Source: Kiritimatiellia bacterium (GTDB lineage Bacteria > Verrucomicrobiota > Kiritimatiellia > JAFGHX01). Taken from it: DNA of 37,230 nucleotides. The stretch covers positions 1 through 37,230 of the forward strand of contig JAFGHX010000200.1 of NCBI GenBank assembly GCA_016929905.1. Reading direction: 5' to 3'. Under the pieces are notes generated by a model. The model worked only from the letters and a program-made list of their open reading frames with translations. It was not told the DNA's origin and did not search any database. Of the stretch, positions 1-9,202 are shown in pieces. The position numbers were made by a program, and so were the translations under genes. Position 1 is the stretch's first letter. Each line of letters starts with the position of its first letter.

Positions 1-266
1 CCCATCCGCTGCCGTCCATTCATCCGCTGGAAACATCTCCGCCCCATCCGCTGCCGTCCATTCATCCGCTGGAAACATCTCCGCCCCTTCCGCTGAGGTC
101 CATTCATCCGCTGGAAACATCTCCGCCCCTTCCGCTGAGGTCCATTCATCCGCTGGAAACATCTCCACCCCATCCGCTGAGGTCCATTCATCCGCTGGAA
201 ACATCTCCGCCCCATCCGCTGCCGTCCATTCATCCGCTGGAAACATCTCCGCCCCATCCGCTGAGG
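1..266. repeat. Tandem array, 42-bp period (left edge)
   Basis: Six full 42-bp units begin at 1, 43, 85, 127, 169 and 211, and a partial seventh begins at 253. Each unit holds the core ATCCGCTG twice. Units differ mainly at one site (CTGCCGTCC or CTGAGGTCC). The period is a multiple of three, but the GAG variants put TGA stops into the only frame that is otherwise open, so I do not read it as coding. The array runs to 11 bases before the gatZ-like start codon. The same family recurs at 36997-37230. Confidence 0.95.
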
Positions 267-276
267 TTGAACGACC

Positions 277-1599
277 ATGAGCGCGCGTAAGCCCGCACAT
301 CCGCTGGAGGAGATGGTCGCCGCCCAGAAGGGGGGCCGGGCGTGCGGGTTCTACTCCGTCTGCTCCGCCCATCGGTTCGTCCTGGAAGCCTCGGTACAGG
401 AGGCGCTGGCCGACGGAACGGCGGTCCTGATCGAATCCACGTCGAACCAGGTCGATCAGTTCGGAGGGTATACCGGGATGACGCCGGCCCAATTCGTGAC
501 CTACGTGCAGGGCGTTGCCGGGGCGCTCGGATTGCCGATGAACCGCCTGGTGCTGGGCGGCGACCACCTCGGTCCCAACCGCTGGCAGGCCGAGCCCGCG
601 GCCGCGGCGATGAGCAAGGCGCGGGACCTCGTCCGTGCCTGCGTGCGGGCCGGCTACACGAAGATCCACATCGATACGAGCATGCGCTGCGCTGACGATC
701 CGGGCGGCGCGCATGCGCCGCTGCCCGTCGAGACAGCCGCTGCGCGCGCCGCGCAACTGTGTCGGACCGCCGAAGACGAGCACCGCGCCGCCGGCCGCAG
801 CGGGCGTCTGATCTACGTCATCGGCACGGAAGTCCCGCCGCCCGGCGGCGCCAAGGAGACGCTCGCCGCCGGCGTCCGGCCCACCCGCGTACCGGACGCC
901 AAGCGGACTCTGGCCGCCACGCGCCGCGCGTTCGACCAAATGGGACTGGAGTCCGCCTGGGACCGCGTCGTTGCGCTGGTCGTTCAACCCGGCGTCGAAT
1001 ACGGTGACGAAGACGTTGTCCCCTACAACCGTGCAAGAGCCGCGCCCCTGTCGCGCCTGATCGAACGCCACGGCTCGCTCGTCTACGAAGCGCACTCGAC
1101 CGACTACCAGACCGAAGACGCGCTGCGCAGCATGGTGCAGGACCACTTCGCCGTCCTCAAGGTCGGACCGTGGCTCACGTTCGCTTTCCGCGAGGCCGTG
1201 TTCGCGCTGGCCGCCATGGAACAGGAACTGCTGGGCCGCCGCAAGAGCGCCAAGTCGTCCGCAATCCGCGCGGTGCTCGAGCAGGTCATGCTTGCCGATC
1301 CGCGGCACTGGCAATCCTACTACCGCGGAACGCCCGAGGCGCAACACTACGCCCGGCAATACAGTTACAGCGACCGGGCCCGGTACTACTGGCCGCACCC
1401 GCGACTGCAGCGCGCGCTCCGCCGGCTCATCGCAAACCTCACCGCAACAGGCATCCCGCTCACCCTTCTCAGCCAGCACCTGCCCGCTCAGTATGCCGCC
1501 ATCCGGCTGGGAGCGCCGGCGGGCGGGCCGGCCGGTTTGATTCACGCCAGAATACGGGAGGTCACGGGCGTCTACGCGCGCGCGTGCGCCATGGCATGA
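277..1599 (+). CDS. GatZ/KbaZ-like tagatose-bisphosphate aldolase subunit
   Basis: The 440-residue protein matches the GatZ/KbaZ family, the non-catalytic subunits that stabilise class II D-tagatose-1,6-bisphosphate aldolase (GatY/KbaY) in galactitol and N-acetylgalactosamine breakdown. Family-like stretches include IESTSNQVDQFGGYTGMTP near residue 50, LGGDHLGPNRW near residue 92, and YEAHSTDYQT in the second half. Enterobacterial members are about 420-426 residues, so the length fits. The ATG at 277 has a weak GAGG about a dozen bases upstream, inside the last repeat unit. Its stop overlaps the next gene's start (ATGA). No GatY/KbaY partner is visible here, so the protein may have an independent role. 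The family call is firm and the substrate is inferred. Confidence 0.88.
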   Translation: MSARKPAHPLEEMVAAQKGGRACGFYSVCSAHRFVLEASVQEALADGTAVLIESTSNQVDQFGGYTGMTPAQFVTYVQGVAGALGLPMNRLVLGGDHLGPNRWQAEPAAAAMSKARDLVRACVRAGYTKIHIDTSMRCADDPGGAHAPLPVETAAARAAQLCRTAEDEHRAAGRSGRLIYVIGTEVPPPGGAKETLAAGVRPTRVPDAKRTLAATRRAFDQMGLESAWDRVVALVVQPGVEYGDEDVVPYNRARAAPLSRLIERHGSLVYEAHSTDYQTEDALRSMVQDHFAVLKVGPWLTFAFREAVFALAAMEQELLGRRKSAKSSAIRAVLEQVMLADPRHWQSYYRGTPEAQHYARQYSYSDRARYYWPHPRLQRALRRLIANLTATGIPLTLLSQHLPAQYAAIRLGAPAGGPAGLIHARIREVTGVYARACAMA

Positions 1600-2447
1600 A
1601 GACACTGGACTCATTCCAAGACTGGTTCGAGGCGCACCGTGACGAGTTGGATGCGCTTGTGCTGGACATCGACGGCGTGCTGGCGCTCAATCACAAACCG
1701 ATTCCCGGCGCCAGGCGCCTCGTCGCCGGGCTGCAGAGGGCGGCCTTCCCGTTCTCCCTGCTGACAAACGACGGCAACCACTCCAAGGCGCAGAAATGCG
1801 CCTTCCTCCGGCAGTGCGGCGTGCGCGTCGCCGAGGCGGATATCGTCTCCTGCGCCGATGGGTTGGTCGAACTGGCCGAAACCCGGCAGCTGAAGGGCAG
1901 GCTGTTCTTCGTCATGGGCGATTTGGGCCGGCCGAGCTACGCGCGCCTTGCCGGACTGCGCGTGACGCGCAGAATCCGCGATCTACCCGACTGTACAGGG
2001 GTCGTCATCGGCGAACAGAACTACCACTGGGAACGGGTCATCAACGCCGTCGTCAACACCTTCATCGCCAAACCGGACGCGCTGCTCGTCGTGCCGAATC
2101 CCGACGAATACTACGGCGTGGGCCCGTCGGCCATCGAAATCGCCGCCGGCGGCGTGGCCCGTTTCGTCCAGCGCGTTCTGCGCACCTACGGCGTACGCGT
2201 CCACCCCCTCTACCTCGGAAAACCCTACAGACCGATCTTCCGGCATCACCATCTTGAGTTGGAACGTAAACTGAACAGGCGGGTGCCGCGCTCGCGCGTC
2301 ATGATTCTCGGCGACTCGCTCGCATCGGACATCCGCGGAGCGAACGCGTTCGGATACCGCTCTGCGCTGATCCTCACCGGCATCACGCAGCCGTGCATGC
2401 TCGCGGCAAGCCCTGTCCACCCGGAACTCGTCTGCCGCCGCCTCTAG
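1596..2447 (+). CDS. HAD-superfamily phosphatase, NagD-like (class IIA)
   Basis: A 283-residue HAD hydrolase. Motif I is LDIDGVL with the nucleophile and acid-base Asp at residues 24 and 26. Motif II is LLTNDG, motif III is the Lys in YLGKP, and motif IV is GDSLASDIRGANA. This order and the C2-type cap between motifs II and III fit the NagD/4-nitrophenylphosphatase branch, which dephosphorylates sugar phosphates or nucleotides. I placed the start at the ATG whose last two bases overlap the TGA of the gatZ-like gene, which implies translational coupling. Only five bases separate its stop from the next start. A role on a phosphorylated sugar of the same pathway is an inference from the operon. 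Confidence 0.88.
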   Translation: MKTLDSFQDWFEAHRDELDALVLDIDGVLALNHKPIPGARRLVAGLQRAAFPFSLLTNDGNHSKAQKCAFLRQCGVRVAEADIVSCADGLVELAETRQLKGRLFFVMGDLGRPSYARLAGLRVTRRIRDLPDCTGVVIGEQNYHWERVINAVVNTFIAKPDALLVVPNPDEYYGVGPSAIEIAAGGVARFVQRVLRTYGVRVHPLYLGKPYRPIFRHHHLELERKLNRRVPRSRVMILGDSLASDIRGANAFGYRSALILTGITQPCMLAASPVHPELVCRRL

Positions 2448-2452
2448 GCAAC

Positions 2453-4489
2453 ATGACTGTCCGCGCCGTCATCACCGGGTTCGTACTGGCCGCCTTCGTG
2501 GCGGTGGGCGGCCATTTCAACGACGTCTACATGCAGCAGACCTATATGGTCGGAAACTTCTTCCCCATCTCCGTCATGGGGACTCTCGTCTTCATCGTCC
2601 TGGCGGTCAATCCCCTGCTGCAGCGGATCCGGACCCGCTGGCGCCTGCGCCGCGCCGAACTGGCCGTCATCGTGGCGCTGCCGCTCGCCGTCTGCGTGGT
2701 GCCCGGCTCGGGCTTCCTGCGCACGTTCACGCCCGTGTTGATCATGCCCAATACCTACGAACGGCAAACGCCGTCCTGGCAGAAGAACGGCGTGCTCGCC
2801 TCCGTGCCCGACGGCCTGCTCGTCCGCCCCACCGAACAGGACGAAGAGCAGGTGCTCGGCGATTTCCTTCAGCCGCGGGGGCCCGCTCAGACACGGATCA
2901 GCCCGATGGATATCCCCTGGCGCGCCTGGCTGCCCGCGCTCGTGCGCTGGGTACCCCTGTTCCTCGCGCTCATGCTCGCGCTCATCGGACTCTCCCTGGT
3001 CCTGCACAGGCAGTGGACGACCCACGAGCACCTCGTCTACCCGGTCGCCGAGTTCGTCCGCCTCGTCACCGGCAGCGAAAGGGCGGGCGAGGCGCCTCTC
3101 ATGCGAACCCGCACGTTCTGGTATGCGCTCGCCGGCGTCCTGGCCGTCCATCTCCTCAACGGGCTGCACGCCTGGTTCCCGTCTTTCATCGAGTTCCCCC
3201 ACACCGTAGACCTGACGGATCTGCGAGAGCTGTTTCCCACGCTCGCTTCCGTGCCAGGCTCCTGGGGGCTGTTCCGCGCGACGGTCTACTTCTCCGTTGT
3301 CGCCTTCGCCTACTTCCTGCCTTCCGACATCACACTCAGCTTCGGCCTGGCGAACCTGGCCGCCGCCCTGTTCGGCGCGCTGCTGATCACTTACGGCGTC
3401 ACCTTCCAGTGGAATTGGATGGGAAGCGGCGAGAAACCGGGCCTGATGTTCGGGGCCTACCTCGGCATGGCCCTGCTCATCCTCTACACCGGCAGAGCCG
3501 CCTACACGCAGACGTTCCTGGCGGCGCTGGGCCTGCGCAAAGGCACCGAACTGGAACGCTCCGCTGTCTGGGGTTGCCGCGTCTTCCTTGCGATGACCCT
3601 GCTCGGCGTGCTCATGATGACGGCCCTCGGGCTCGCCTGGCCGTTCGCCGTTCTGGCCGTGCTGCTCCTTACCCTCACCTTCGTCTGCATGAGCCGGATC
3701 TGCGCCGAGAGCGGCCTGTTCTTCATTCAGCCGACCTGGCAGGCGAGTGCCGTCTTTCTCGGGTTGCTGGGCGCGCATGCGCTCGGGCCCGCCATGCTCT
3801 CCGTTGTGATCCTGATCTGCCTAGTCATTACGATCGATCCGCGCGAAGCCATGATGCCCTTCGTCATCAACGCTCTGCGCATCGGCGAAAATGCCGGCCT
3901 CCGGCGCGGACGGCTCGCCCTCGTCATGACCGGCACGCTCGTCGTGTGCCTGCTCGCCGGGCTCGTGACCGTGTTGTGGCTGCAATACGATCGCGGCGTC
4001 GGGCTCACCGACGGCTGGGCCACGAAAAACGTCCCCACCATGGGCTTCGCTCTGCTCGATAAGGAAATCCAGACCCTGCAGGCGGACGGGACGCTCGAAT
4101 CGGCCAGAACCATGAGTCTCGGCCAGAGACTGCTCGCCATACGCCCGCGGAAGAACTTCCTGGCGTTTGTCGTGATCGGCTTCGCGCTCTTCGCCGCCTG
4201 CGCCTTCCTCCGACTGCGCTTCTCACGATGGCCGCTGCACCCCATCCTGTTCCTCGTCTGGGGCACCTACCCCATCAATGCGTTCGGCACAAGCTTCTTC
4301 ATCGGCTGGGCCGTCAAGGGCCTCGTCGTCCGGTTCGGCGGCGCCCGAACCTACCAGCGGCTCAAGCCGCTCATGGTCGGCATCATTGCCGGCGATCTGC
4401 TCGGCGGGCTCATCTTCATGATCGCCGGCGCCCTGCGCTATTTCTACACCGGCTACCCGCCGCCGACGTACCGCATCTTTCCCGGTTAG
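2453..4489 (+). CDS. Large polytopic membrane protein, DUF6785/DUF6784-like
   Basis: A 678-residue integral membrane protein with roughly a dozen hydrophobic segments. The first is at residues 5-22 (ITGFVLAAFVAVGG) and the last near the C-terminus. Its opening GHFNDVYMQQTYMVGNFFP and the early VVPGSGF loop resemble the DUF6785/DUF6784 proteins common in Planctomycetes and Verrucomicrobia, which look like OPT-type transporters but have no proven substrate. The start is the ATG five bases after the HAD stop; upstream in-frame Met codons would overlap the HAD gene. As third member of a coupled operon it is the natural candidate for the uptake step. That is inference from position. Confidence 0.72.
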   Translation: MTVRAVITGFVLAAFVAVGGHFNDVYMQQTYMVGNFFPISVMGTLVFIVLAVNPLLQRIRTRWRLRRAELAVIVALPLAVCVVPGSGFLRTFTPVLIMPNTYERQTPSWQKNGVLASVPDGLLVRPTEQDEEQVLGDFLQPRGPAQTRISPMDIPWRAWLPALVRWVPLFLALMLALIGLSLVLHRQWTTHEHLVYPVAEFVRLVTGSERAGEAPLMRTRTFWYALAGVLAVHLLNGLHAWFPSFIEFPHTVDLTDLRELFPTLASVPGSWGLFRATVYFSVVAFAYFLPSDITLSFGLANLAAALFGALLITYGVTFQWNWMGSGEKPGLMFGAYLGMALLILYTGRAAYTQTFLAALGLRKGTELERSAVWGCRVFLAMTLLGVLMMTALGLAWPFAVLAVLLLTLTFVCMSRICAESGLFFIQPTWQASAVFLGLLGAHALGPAMLSVVILICLVITIDPREAMMPFVINALRIGENAGLRRGRLALVMTGTLVVCLLAGLVTVLWLQYDRGVGLTDGWATKNVPTMGFALLDKEIQTLQADGTLESARTMSLGQRLLAIRPRKNFLAFVVIGFALFAACAFLRLRFSRWPLHPILFLVWGTYPINAFGTSFFIGWAVKGLVVRFGGARTYQRLKPLMVGIIAGDLLGGLIFMIAGALRYFYTGYPPPTYRIFPG

Positions 4490-4622
4490 TACCAAGGTTC
4501 GTCCGCCTCGGCTTCGGTATGCGCCCGGCGCACGGGAAAAGCATAAGAATCCTCGCCTCGAGAACGTCTAACCTGTATGATCGCCATCTCTGTCCACGAT
4601 CACACGACGAAGGAAACGACAC

Positions 4623-6617
4623 ATGAAACAAGACGGCTCTCGATCACAGCCCCCCTGCCTCACGACGCGTCGGCCGGCACCGGCCTGTTTGCGCCGAGTC
4701 GCATTTTGTGCCGCCGCCCTGTCCCTCTTCGGCCCCGTGTTTGCCGCCGGCCCGGAGGCCGGCCGCCCACCGGGCAACTCCGCGGCTGAGCCGCCCGAGG
4801 TCATCACCGTCACGGCCTCGCTGTCGCCCACCCATCTGAGCCGCAACACCGCTGCCGTCACGCTGCTGCCGCGCACCTGGATAGACGCCCAGCACGCGAA
4901 CAGCGCGCTGGAACTCCTGGCGCTGGCGCCCGGCCTGCATGTCGATCAGACGGGCGGCCGCGGCGGCACGAGCTCCGTCTATCTGCGCGGGCTGGACCCG
5001 AACCACACGCTCGTGCTCATCGACGGCGTGAAAGTGAACGATTCGCTCAACACGCGCGGGGGCGCGTTCGACTTCGCCACGCTCAGCACCGAGCAGATCG
5101 AACACATCGAGATTGTGCGCGGACCGTTGTCCGCCGTTCACGGCTCCGATGCCATCGCCGGCGTCGTCAACATCATCACACGCCGGGGCGGACCGGACCC
5201 CGTCCGGGAACTGGAGGTCTGGGCCGGCGCCCATGACCTCTTCAGCGCTTCGCTCCATGCCGGCGGCGCGTGCGGGCCGCTCGCGTACGCGTTGAGCGGC
5301 GGCTACACACAGAACAGCGGCGCGATCGACGGCGACGCGTTCCAGGGCGGCAGTTGGAACGCCAATTTCGAGATCCCCCTCTCCGCTTCCATGCAGCTGC
5401 ATGCGGCCCTGCGCCAGAATATCACGCATCGGGAAGCGTTCCCCGACGACAGCGGCGGGCCCGAATACGCGGTGTGGCGTGACGTCGAAGAACGGGACTC
5501 CGACGAACTGGCCGCCGCCGTCACGTTCACACACGCCGTCAGCCCCGGTTGGGAGTACAGCGGCCGCGTCAGCGCCTTCAACCACGAGGAAGAAATCGAT
5601 TCGCCCGGCGTCGCGCCGGGCCGCCGCGACCCGTTCGGCATGCCGGCCAGCACGGCCGACAACACGTTCCGGCCCTTGGAACTCTCGCTGCGCAGCCTGT
5701 TCGCCGTCAGTGAGCGCGTGCGCCTGGCGCTGGGTGCACAGGCCCTCTTCGAAGAAGGCACCAGCAAAGGCAGCATGGCCACCGCGTTCGGCACGCTCCC
5801 GGTCGACTTCGAAATGGACCGCACGCTCTGGGCGCCGTTCGCCGAAGTCCAGCTCTCGCCCGTGCCGCAACTCGTGCTGCAGGCCGGAATCCGCGCCGAT
5901 GTGCCCGACGAGTCCGATACCGAACTGAGCCCGCGGCTCGGCGCGGCCTATACCGTGGAACGCTCCGGAACCACCCTGCGCGCGAGTTGGGGCGAAGCGT
6001 TCAAGCTGCCCAGCTTCTTCGCGCTCAGCCATCCCGTCGTCGGAAACCCCGATCTCGTGGCCGAAAAGAGCCAAAGCGTCGACGCCGGCGTGAGCCAGCC
6101 CCTGATCGAAAACCGCGCCGCCGTCAGCCTCACTTTCTTCCAAAGCCTGGTCACCGACGGCGTCGACTTCGAGGAGGGCCCGCCCCCCAGACTCGTGAAC
6201 CGCGCTGAAATCGCCGCGCACGGGCTGGAACTCGGTTTCAGTGCGCAGCCGGTCTCCGGGCTCCGCTGCCAGGCATCGGTGACATGGGCCCAAACCAATA
6301 TCCGGGGTACCGATGAAGAGCTCAGGAACCGGCCCGACCTGCGCGGCAGCCTCTCGATGCGCTGGACCCCGGCCGACCCGTTGGAACTGGCGCTGAAGAC
6401 CGTCTATGTGGGGGACGTGCTGGATTCTTCCGTGCCGACCGGCGATGTCGAGCTCGACCCGTACCTGCGCACGGACCTGGCGGCAACCTGGCGCGCCGGT
6501 GAGCACTGGCGCCTCTTCGTCGCCGTCGACAACCTGTTCGACGCCAAGTACGAGGAGTATGTCGGCTTCGAGGCGCCCGGCATCGCGCCCCGCGTCGGCC
6601 TGCGCGCCGTGTTCTGA
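4623..6617 (+). CDS. TonB-dependent outer-membrane receptor, BtuB-like
   Basis: A 664-residue TonB-dependent receptor. A signal peptide covers about residues 1-42 (hydrophobic CAAALSLFGPVFAA). It is followed by a TonB box (EVITVTA, residues 59-65), a plug of about 120 residues containing VYLRGLDPNHTLVLIDGVKV and IEIVRGPLSAVHGSDAIAGV, then a 22-strand-type barrel ending in Phe. The plug wording and length are closest to the BtuB/cobalamin group, but vitamin B12 specificity cannot be proven by eye. No cobalamin riboswitch is visible in 4490-4622 and no BtuCDF transporter follows. The RBS AAGGAAA lies about a dozen bases before ATG 4623. It stands alone and converges with the next gene. Confidence 0.88.
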   Translation: MKQDGSRSQPPCLTTRRPAPACLRRVAFCAAALSLFGPVFAAGPEAGRPPGNSAAEPPEVITVTASLSPTHLSRNTAAVTLLPRTWIDAQHANSALELLALAPGLHVDQTGGRGGTSSVYLRGLDPNHTLVLIDGVKVNDSLNTRGGAFDFATLSTEQIEHIEIVRGPLSAVHGSDAIAGVVNIITRRGGPDPVRELEVWAGAHDLFSASLHAGGACGPLAYALSGGYTQNSGAIDGDAFQGGSWNANFEIPLSASMQLHAALRQNITHREAFPDDSGGPEYAVWRDVEERDSDELAAAVTFTHAVSPGWEYSGRVSAFNHEEEIDSPGVAPGRRDPFGMPASTADNTFRPLELSLRSLFAVSERVRLALGAQALFEEGTSKGSMATAFGTLPVDFEMDRTLWAPFAEVQLSPVPQLVLQAGIRADVPDESDTELSPRLGAAYTVERSGTTLRASWGEAFKLPSFFALSHPVVGNPDLVAEKSQSVDAGVSQPLIENRAAVSLTFFQSLVTDGVDFEEGPPPRLVNRAEIAAHGLELGFSAQPVSGLRCQASVTWAQTNIRGTDEELRNRPDLRGSLSMRWTPADPLELALKTVYVGDVLDSSVPTGDVELDPYLRTDLAATWRAGEHWRLFVAVDNLFDAKYEEYVGFEAPGIAPRVGLRAVF

Positions 6618-6646
6618 GCCGCCGTCTCCCGCGCCGCGTGCCCCGC

Positions 6647-7360
6647 CTACTCCCGCAGAACCTTGCCGAACCGGCGCGCGCGGCGCATGACGGTCCCGGA
6701 GGTGAACGCACACACCGGGCTGATGGGGCAGCCGGCGGCCCGTAGCGCGCGTGCCGTCCACACATTGCTGGTCCTCGGGAAATGGTAGGTCCCGTTCGCA
6801 CGGTAGAGACCATAGCACCCGATCAGGCTGGCCTGCAGGCATACCGGCTGCCCGCGCGCATCGACCAGAAAGGTCTCCCCCAAAAAGGCGCACAGCGCGT
6901 TGAACCCCTTCTCCGACAGGTCCACCCGGATCAGCCCCCTGTGCGGATAGTAGTCGAGAACCGGCTCTTCGATGCCCGTGACATGCAGAATGCTCGGCGT
7001 CGGCCAGCACAGCGCGCGTACCAGTGTGCCCGAAGTCGGCTCGGAGGCCAGATTGTAGTACGCCTCGCCCCAGCCCACCTCCATGTGCCGCTGCCGAGCC
7101 AGACGCGCCGCGTCGAACCAGCGCGGATTCCCGACCGGCGCCGTCGGCACAATCAGCCCCGTGTGCCGTCCATGATCGATGACGTACACGCGACGCTTCA
7201 GCGAATTCTCCGTCGGAGGATACAGGCCGGGCACCGGCCCGGCGCAGCCGCATGAGAAGACCAGCAGGGCCAGCCAGCCGGCGCCAAGCCCGTACGGCCA
7301 ACGACGACACGCCCAGCCGCCCGCCGGCCGCGCGTTCAGGCCCTTCCGTTTCGGGTTCAC
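6647..7360 (-). CDS. DUF2459/TIGR02117-like lipoprotein
   Basis: A 237-residue protein with a hydrophobic N-terminus ending in a Cys-rich lipobox-like patch (LLVFSCGCAG), so probably a lipoprotein. Motifs typical of the DUF2459/TIGR02117 family are present: VIDHGRHTGLIVP, MEVGWGEAYYNL and WTARALRAAG. From memory the last motif is usually preceded by Cys-Asn; here it is Ser-Asn, so a possible catalytic Cys may be missing. The best start is a GTG at 7358-7360 that overlaps the TGA of the upstream gene (GTGA), with a GGAGG some 15 bases upstream. Longer in-frame starts would run through the upstream gene. The function of the family is unknown. Confidence 0.72.
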   Translation of the reverse strand: MNPKRKGLNARPAGGWACRRWPYGLGAGWLALLVFSCGCAGPVPGLYPPTENSLKRRVYVIDHGRHTGLIVPTAPVGNPRWFDAARLARQRHMEVGWGEAYYNLASEPTSGTLVRALCWPTPSILHVTGIEEPVLDYYPHRGLIRVDLSEKGFNALCAFLGETFLVDARGQPVCLQASLIGCYGLYRANGTYHFPRTSNVWTARALRAAGCPISPVCAFTSGTVMRRARRFGKVLRE

Positions 7361-8052
7361 GGCTTCTTCTTCGCCTCCTGCACGTAACGCTCGATCCGGG
7401 TCCGGTTCGACGCGTTCAGGCCGACCCGGTTCCGGCGCCCGTCGAAAACACGTACGTCCGGCAGCGACGTGACCCCATACCCCCTCGCAACCGACGAATC
7501 CCACTCGCCAATGTCGATGTAGCGCAGAACGACGGCAGGATCGGTCTTCGCAATGTCCTCGGCCTGCTGCATCAGATCCGTCGACCAGCCCTTCACCCGA
7601 AAGAAGATGAGTGTAATCTTGCCGGGTACCGCCAGTTCCGCCAGCGGCGGCCCCAGATAGCCGAGTTGCAGCGTCGTAACCGGAACAAATCGATCGCCCA
7701 GTTCCAGCAGGCGTACGCGGGCCAGATCGAAGAATTGCGAGCCGAGCGACGAGTCAAAGAGCAGTGCCCCATCCCGAACTCGGACCGCCGTGCCCGTCCG
7801 CGCGATCGAGCCGTCCTGCAGGCTGAGCTTCCCGTTCCGGCGCGGGGCAAACACAATCTCCGCCATATCGGCCGCCGGCATGACCCGCACAACCTTGTTC
7901 GTGTCCACCAGCAGCGCGCCACGGCCCGAAAACTCATGGATCTCGCCGGCCAGCGTCCCGCCGCTCCGCAGCGTGATCTGGTCGGCCCACGCCGTCCACA
8001 CGCACACCGCGCCCACCACACCCCACACCGCCGCATACGCCCCGCGCTTCAT
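7357..8052 (-). CDS. Exported protein with thioredoxin-like C-terminal domain
   Basis: A 231-residue protein with a signal peptide (residues 1-23, ending AWA). Next come two short beta repeats of the type ITLRSGGTLAGEI and KLSLQDGSIARTG, like the nG-x-x-G repeats of PVC exported proteins. The C-terminal 90 residues look thioredoxin-like (ITLIFFRVKGWSTDL, then YGVTSLPDVRVFDG with a cis-Pro-like LP). There is no CXXC: the active-site region reads VKGWSTDL, so redox catalysis is unlikely. I chose the internal ATG at 8052 because it begins the signal peptide. A run of nine G residues on the coding strand lies 9-17 bases upstream. Its stop overlaps the DUF2459-like gene's start. Confidence 0.68.
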   Translation of the reverse strand: MKRGAYAAVWGVVGAVCVWTAWADQITLRSGGTLAGEIHEFSGRGALLVDTNKVVRVMPAADMAEIVFAPRRNGKLSLQDGSIARTGTAVRVRDGALLFDSSLGSQFFDLARVRLLELGDRFVPVTTLQLGYLGPPLAELAVPGKITLIFFRVKGWSTDLMQQAEDIAKTDPAVVLRYIDIGEWDSSVARGYGVTSLPDVRVFDGRRNRVGLNASNRTRIERYVQEAKKKP

Positions 8053-8163
8053 GGCCGCCGCCCCCCCCCGCGCCCGGACCGGAAAACGTTTCTTTCCCTC
8101 GCTACGAATCCGCCTCAGCATACGACAAACCTTGCGCCGGCGCAAGCGCCGCCGCGCACAACG

Positions 8164-8190
8164 GTCCGTGCCCGCCCGTGTCAGTCCGTG
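8164..8190. repeat. 10-bp-period repeat, three units
   Basis: Three copies of GTCCGTG/GCCCGTG are spaced exactly 10 bases apart in the gap between two minus-strand genes. The same period-10 family occurs at 21291-21320, and in inverse orientation at 15364-15432. Confidence 0.75.
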
Positions 8191-8193
8191 TTC

Positions 8194-9039
8194 TCACCGC
8201 GCGGCGATCCGCTCACACACGTAGTAGTTGTACGCCGCGCACACAAGCAGAGCGCCCACCAACCCCAACCCGTGGGCCATGCCGATAAGCCGGAAACCAC
8301 TGCACAGCAATGCCACCAGCACGTCCGCCGCCGTGTACGCGGCCAGCGCGCCGAAACTGGCCCAGTTCGTCTTCCGCTCCACCGCCCAATGCGTGACGAA
8401 AGGCGTCGCCAGCGGAAGCAGAACGACAAACCCCGCCCACATCAGAAACCGCCAAATGACATGCAGCTTCCGCGCTTTCCGCGCGGGCGCCACCTCGAAC
8501 TTCGGCTCGACGCCCGGCTCCCACTCCTGCGAAACCGTCTTCTGCAAGAGCCACTGGCCGGGACGTGCGTCATACACATGCACCTGCGCCTCCGCACGCG
8601 CGCCAATCCCCGTCTCCTCCACCGATACCACCCGGCCAACGACGATCACGTCGATGCCGACGCGCCGACCTGCGCCCACAACCTCCTCAAGACTCGTTGC
8701 GTCCGTCACCGCCTTCGTAATGTCCGTGAGGAATTTCTGGATCACCGACTGCTCGATCACCTGCCACTCGGGATTCATTCCCAGAGCCGCCTTCATCGTC
8801 CGCGTAAACGCATCGCTCGGGTCGTTCGCAAAATGCGCCACCCCAAAAACCGTCTTGTTGCTCACCGCCTGCGCCAACGCGTCAGCCACGTCACCGCAAA
8901 CCATCTGAATCGCACCCAGTTCGGCCTCTACATACTCACGCGGACGCGGCCGGAAGAATATCCACGCCTGCCACACCACGTACGCGAATATCGCCACAAA
9001 CAGCAGCTTCGCCGGAACCATCAGACTCGACAACTTCAT
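8194..9039 (-). CDS. Membrane protein with CsgG/FlgO-like periplasmic domain
   Basis: A 281-residue protein with a transmembrane segment at about residues 10-29. An exported alpha/beta domain covers about 55-185, and three or so hydrophobic segments lie in the last 90 residues (FVVLLPLATPFV, ADVLVALLCSG, LVGALLVCAAYN). The exported part has the layout of CsgG/FlgO/LpoB-type domains: a strand FGVAHFA, a helix, WQVIEQSVIQKFL, then GIDVIVVGRVVSVEE and a strand ending. The product of 14655-15350 has the same order of elements. The start at 9039 has a strong GGGAGGAGG. It is divergent from the regulator at 9263 and shares its AT-rich control region, so I group it with the main locus. The function is unknown; envelope sensing or scaffolding is a guess. 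Confidence 0.62.
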   Translation of the reverse strand: MKLSSLMVPAKLLFVAIFAYVVWQAWIFFRPRPREYVEAELGAIQMVCGDVADALAQAVSNKTVFGVAHFANDPSDAFTRTMKAALGMNPEWQVIEQSVIQKFLTDITKAVTDATSLEEVVGAGRRVGIDVIVVGRVVSVEETGIGARAEAQVHVYDARPGQWLLQKTVSQEWEPGVEPKFEVAPARKARKLHVIWRFLMWAGFVVLLPLATPFVTHWAVERKTNWASFGALAAYTAADVLVALLCSGFRLIGMAHGLGLVGALLVCAAYNYYVCERIAAR

Positions 9040-9202
9040 CGCAAGGCCTCCTCCCGCCTACACAACGCCCCGCTTCCGCCAGGCCGGCTCCCCTCCCTCC
9101 TAATAACGCCGCCGCCTTTCGCCCTGCAGTATGCCAACCTGCCTCAAGCAAGTCAACCATTATCTGACAATAGAAATAAAAAAAAATAGTTAAAGATATC
9201 TC

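Noticed and set aside
1..266. CRISPR array
   Set aside because: Units are contiguous 42-bp tandem repeats with no unique spacers between conserved repeats, and no cas gene is present.
4490..4622. Cobalamin riboswitch before the BtuB-like receptor
   Set aside because: No B12-box-like sequence or matching stem pattern is visible, and the gap is too short for the full element.
4644..7310. Very long antisense open frame opposite the receptor gene
   Set aside because: Its translation is low-complexity Arg/Gly/Ala-rich and it mirrors the strong receptor coding frame. Similar GC-driven antisense frames occur opposite the SPFH, FHA and lipoprotein genes.
7252..9189. 645-codon plus-strand open frame over the minus-strand exported-protein genes
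   Set aside because: The translation is Arg/Pro/His-rich without domains, while the minus strand has signal peptides, RBSs and coupled starts.
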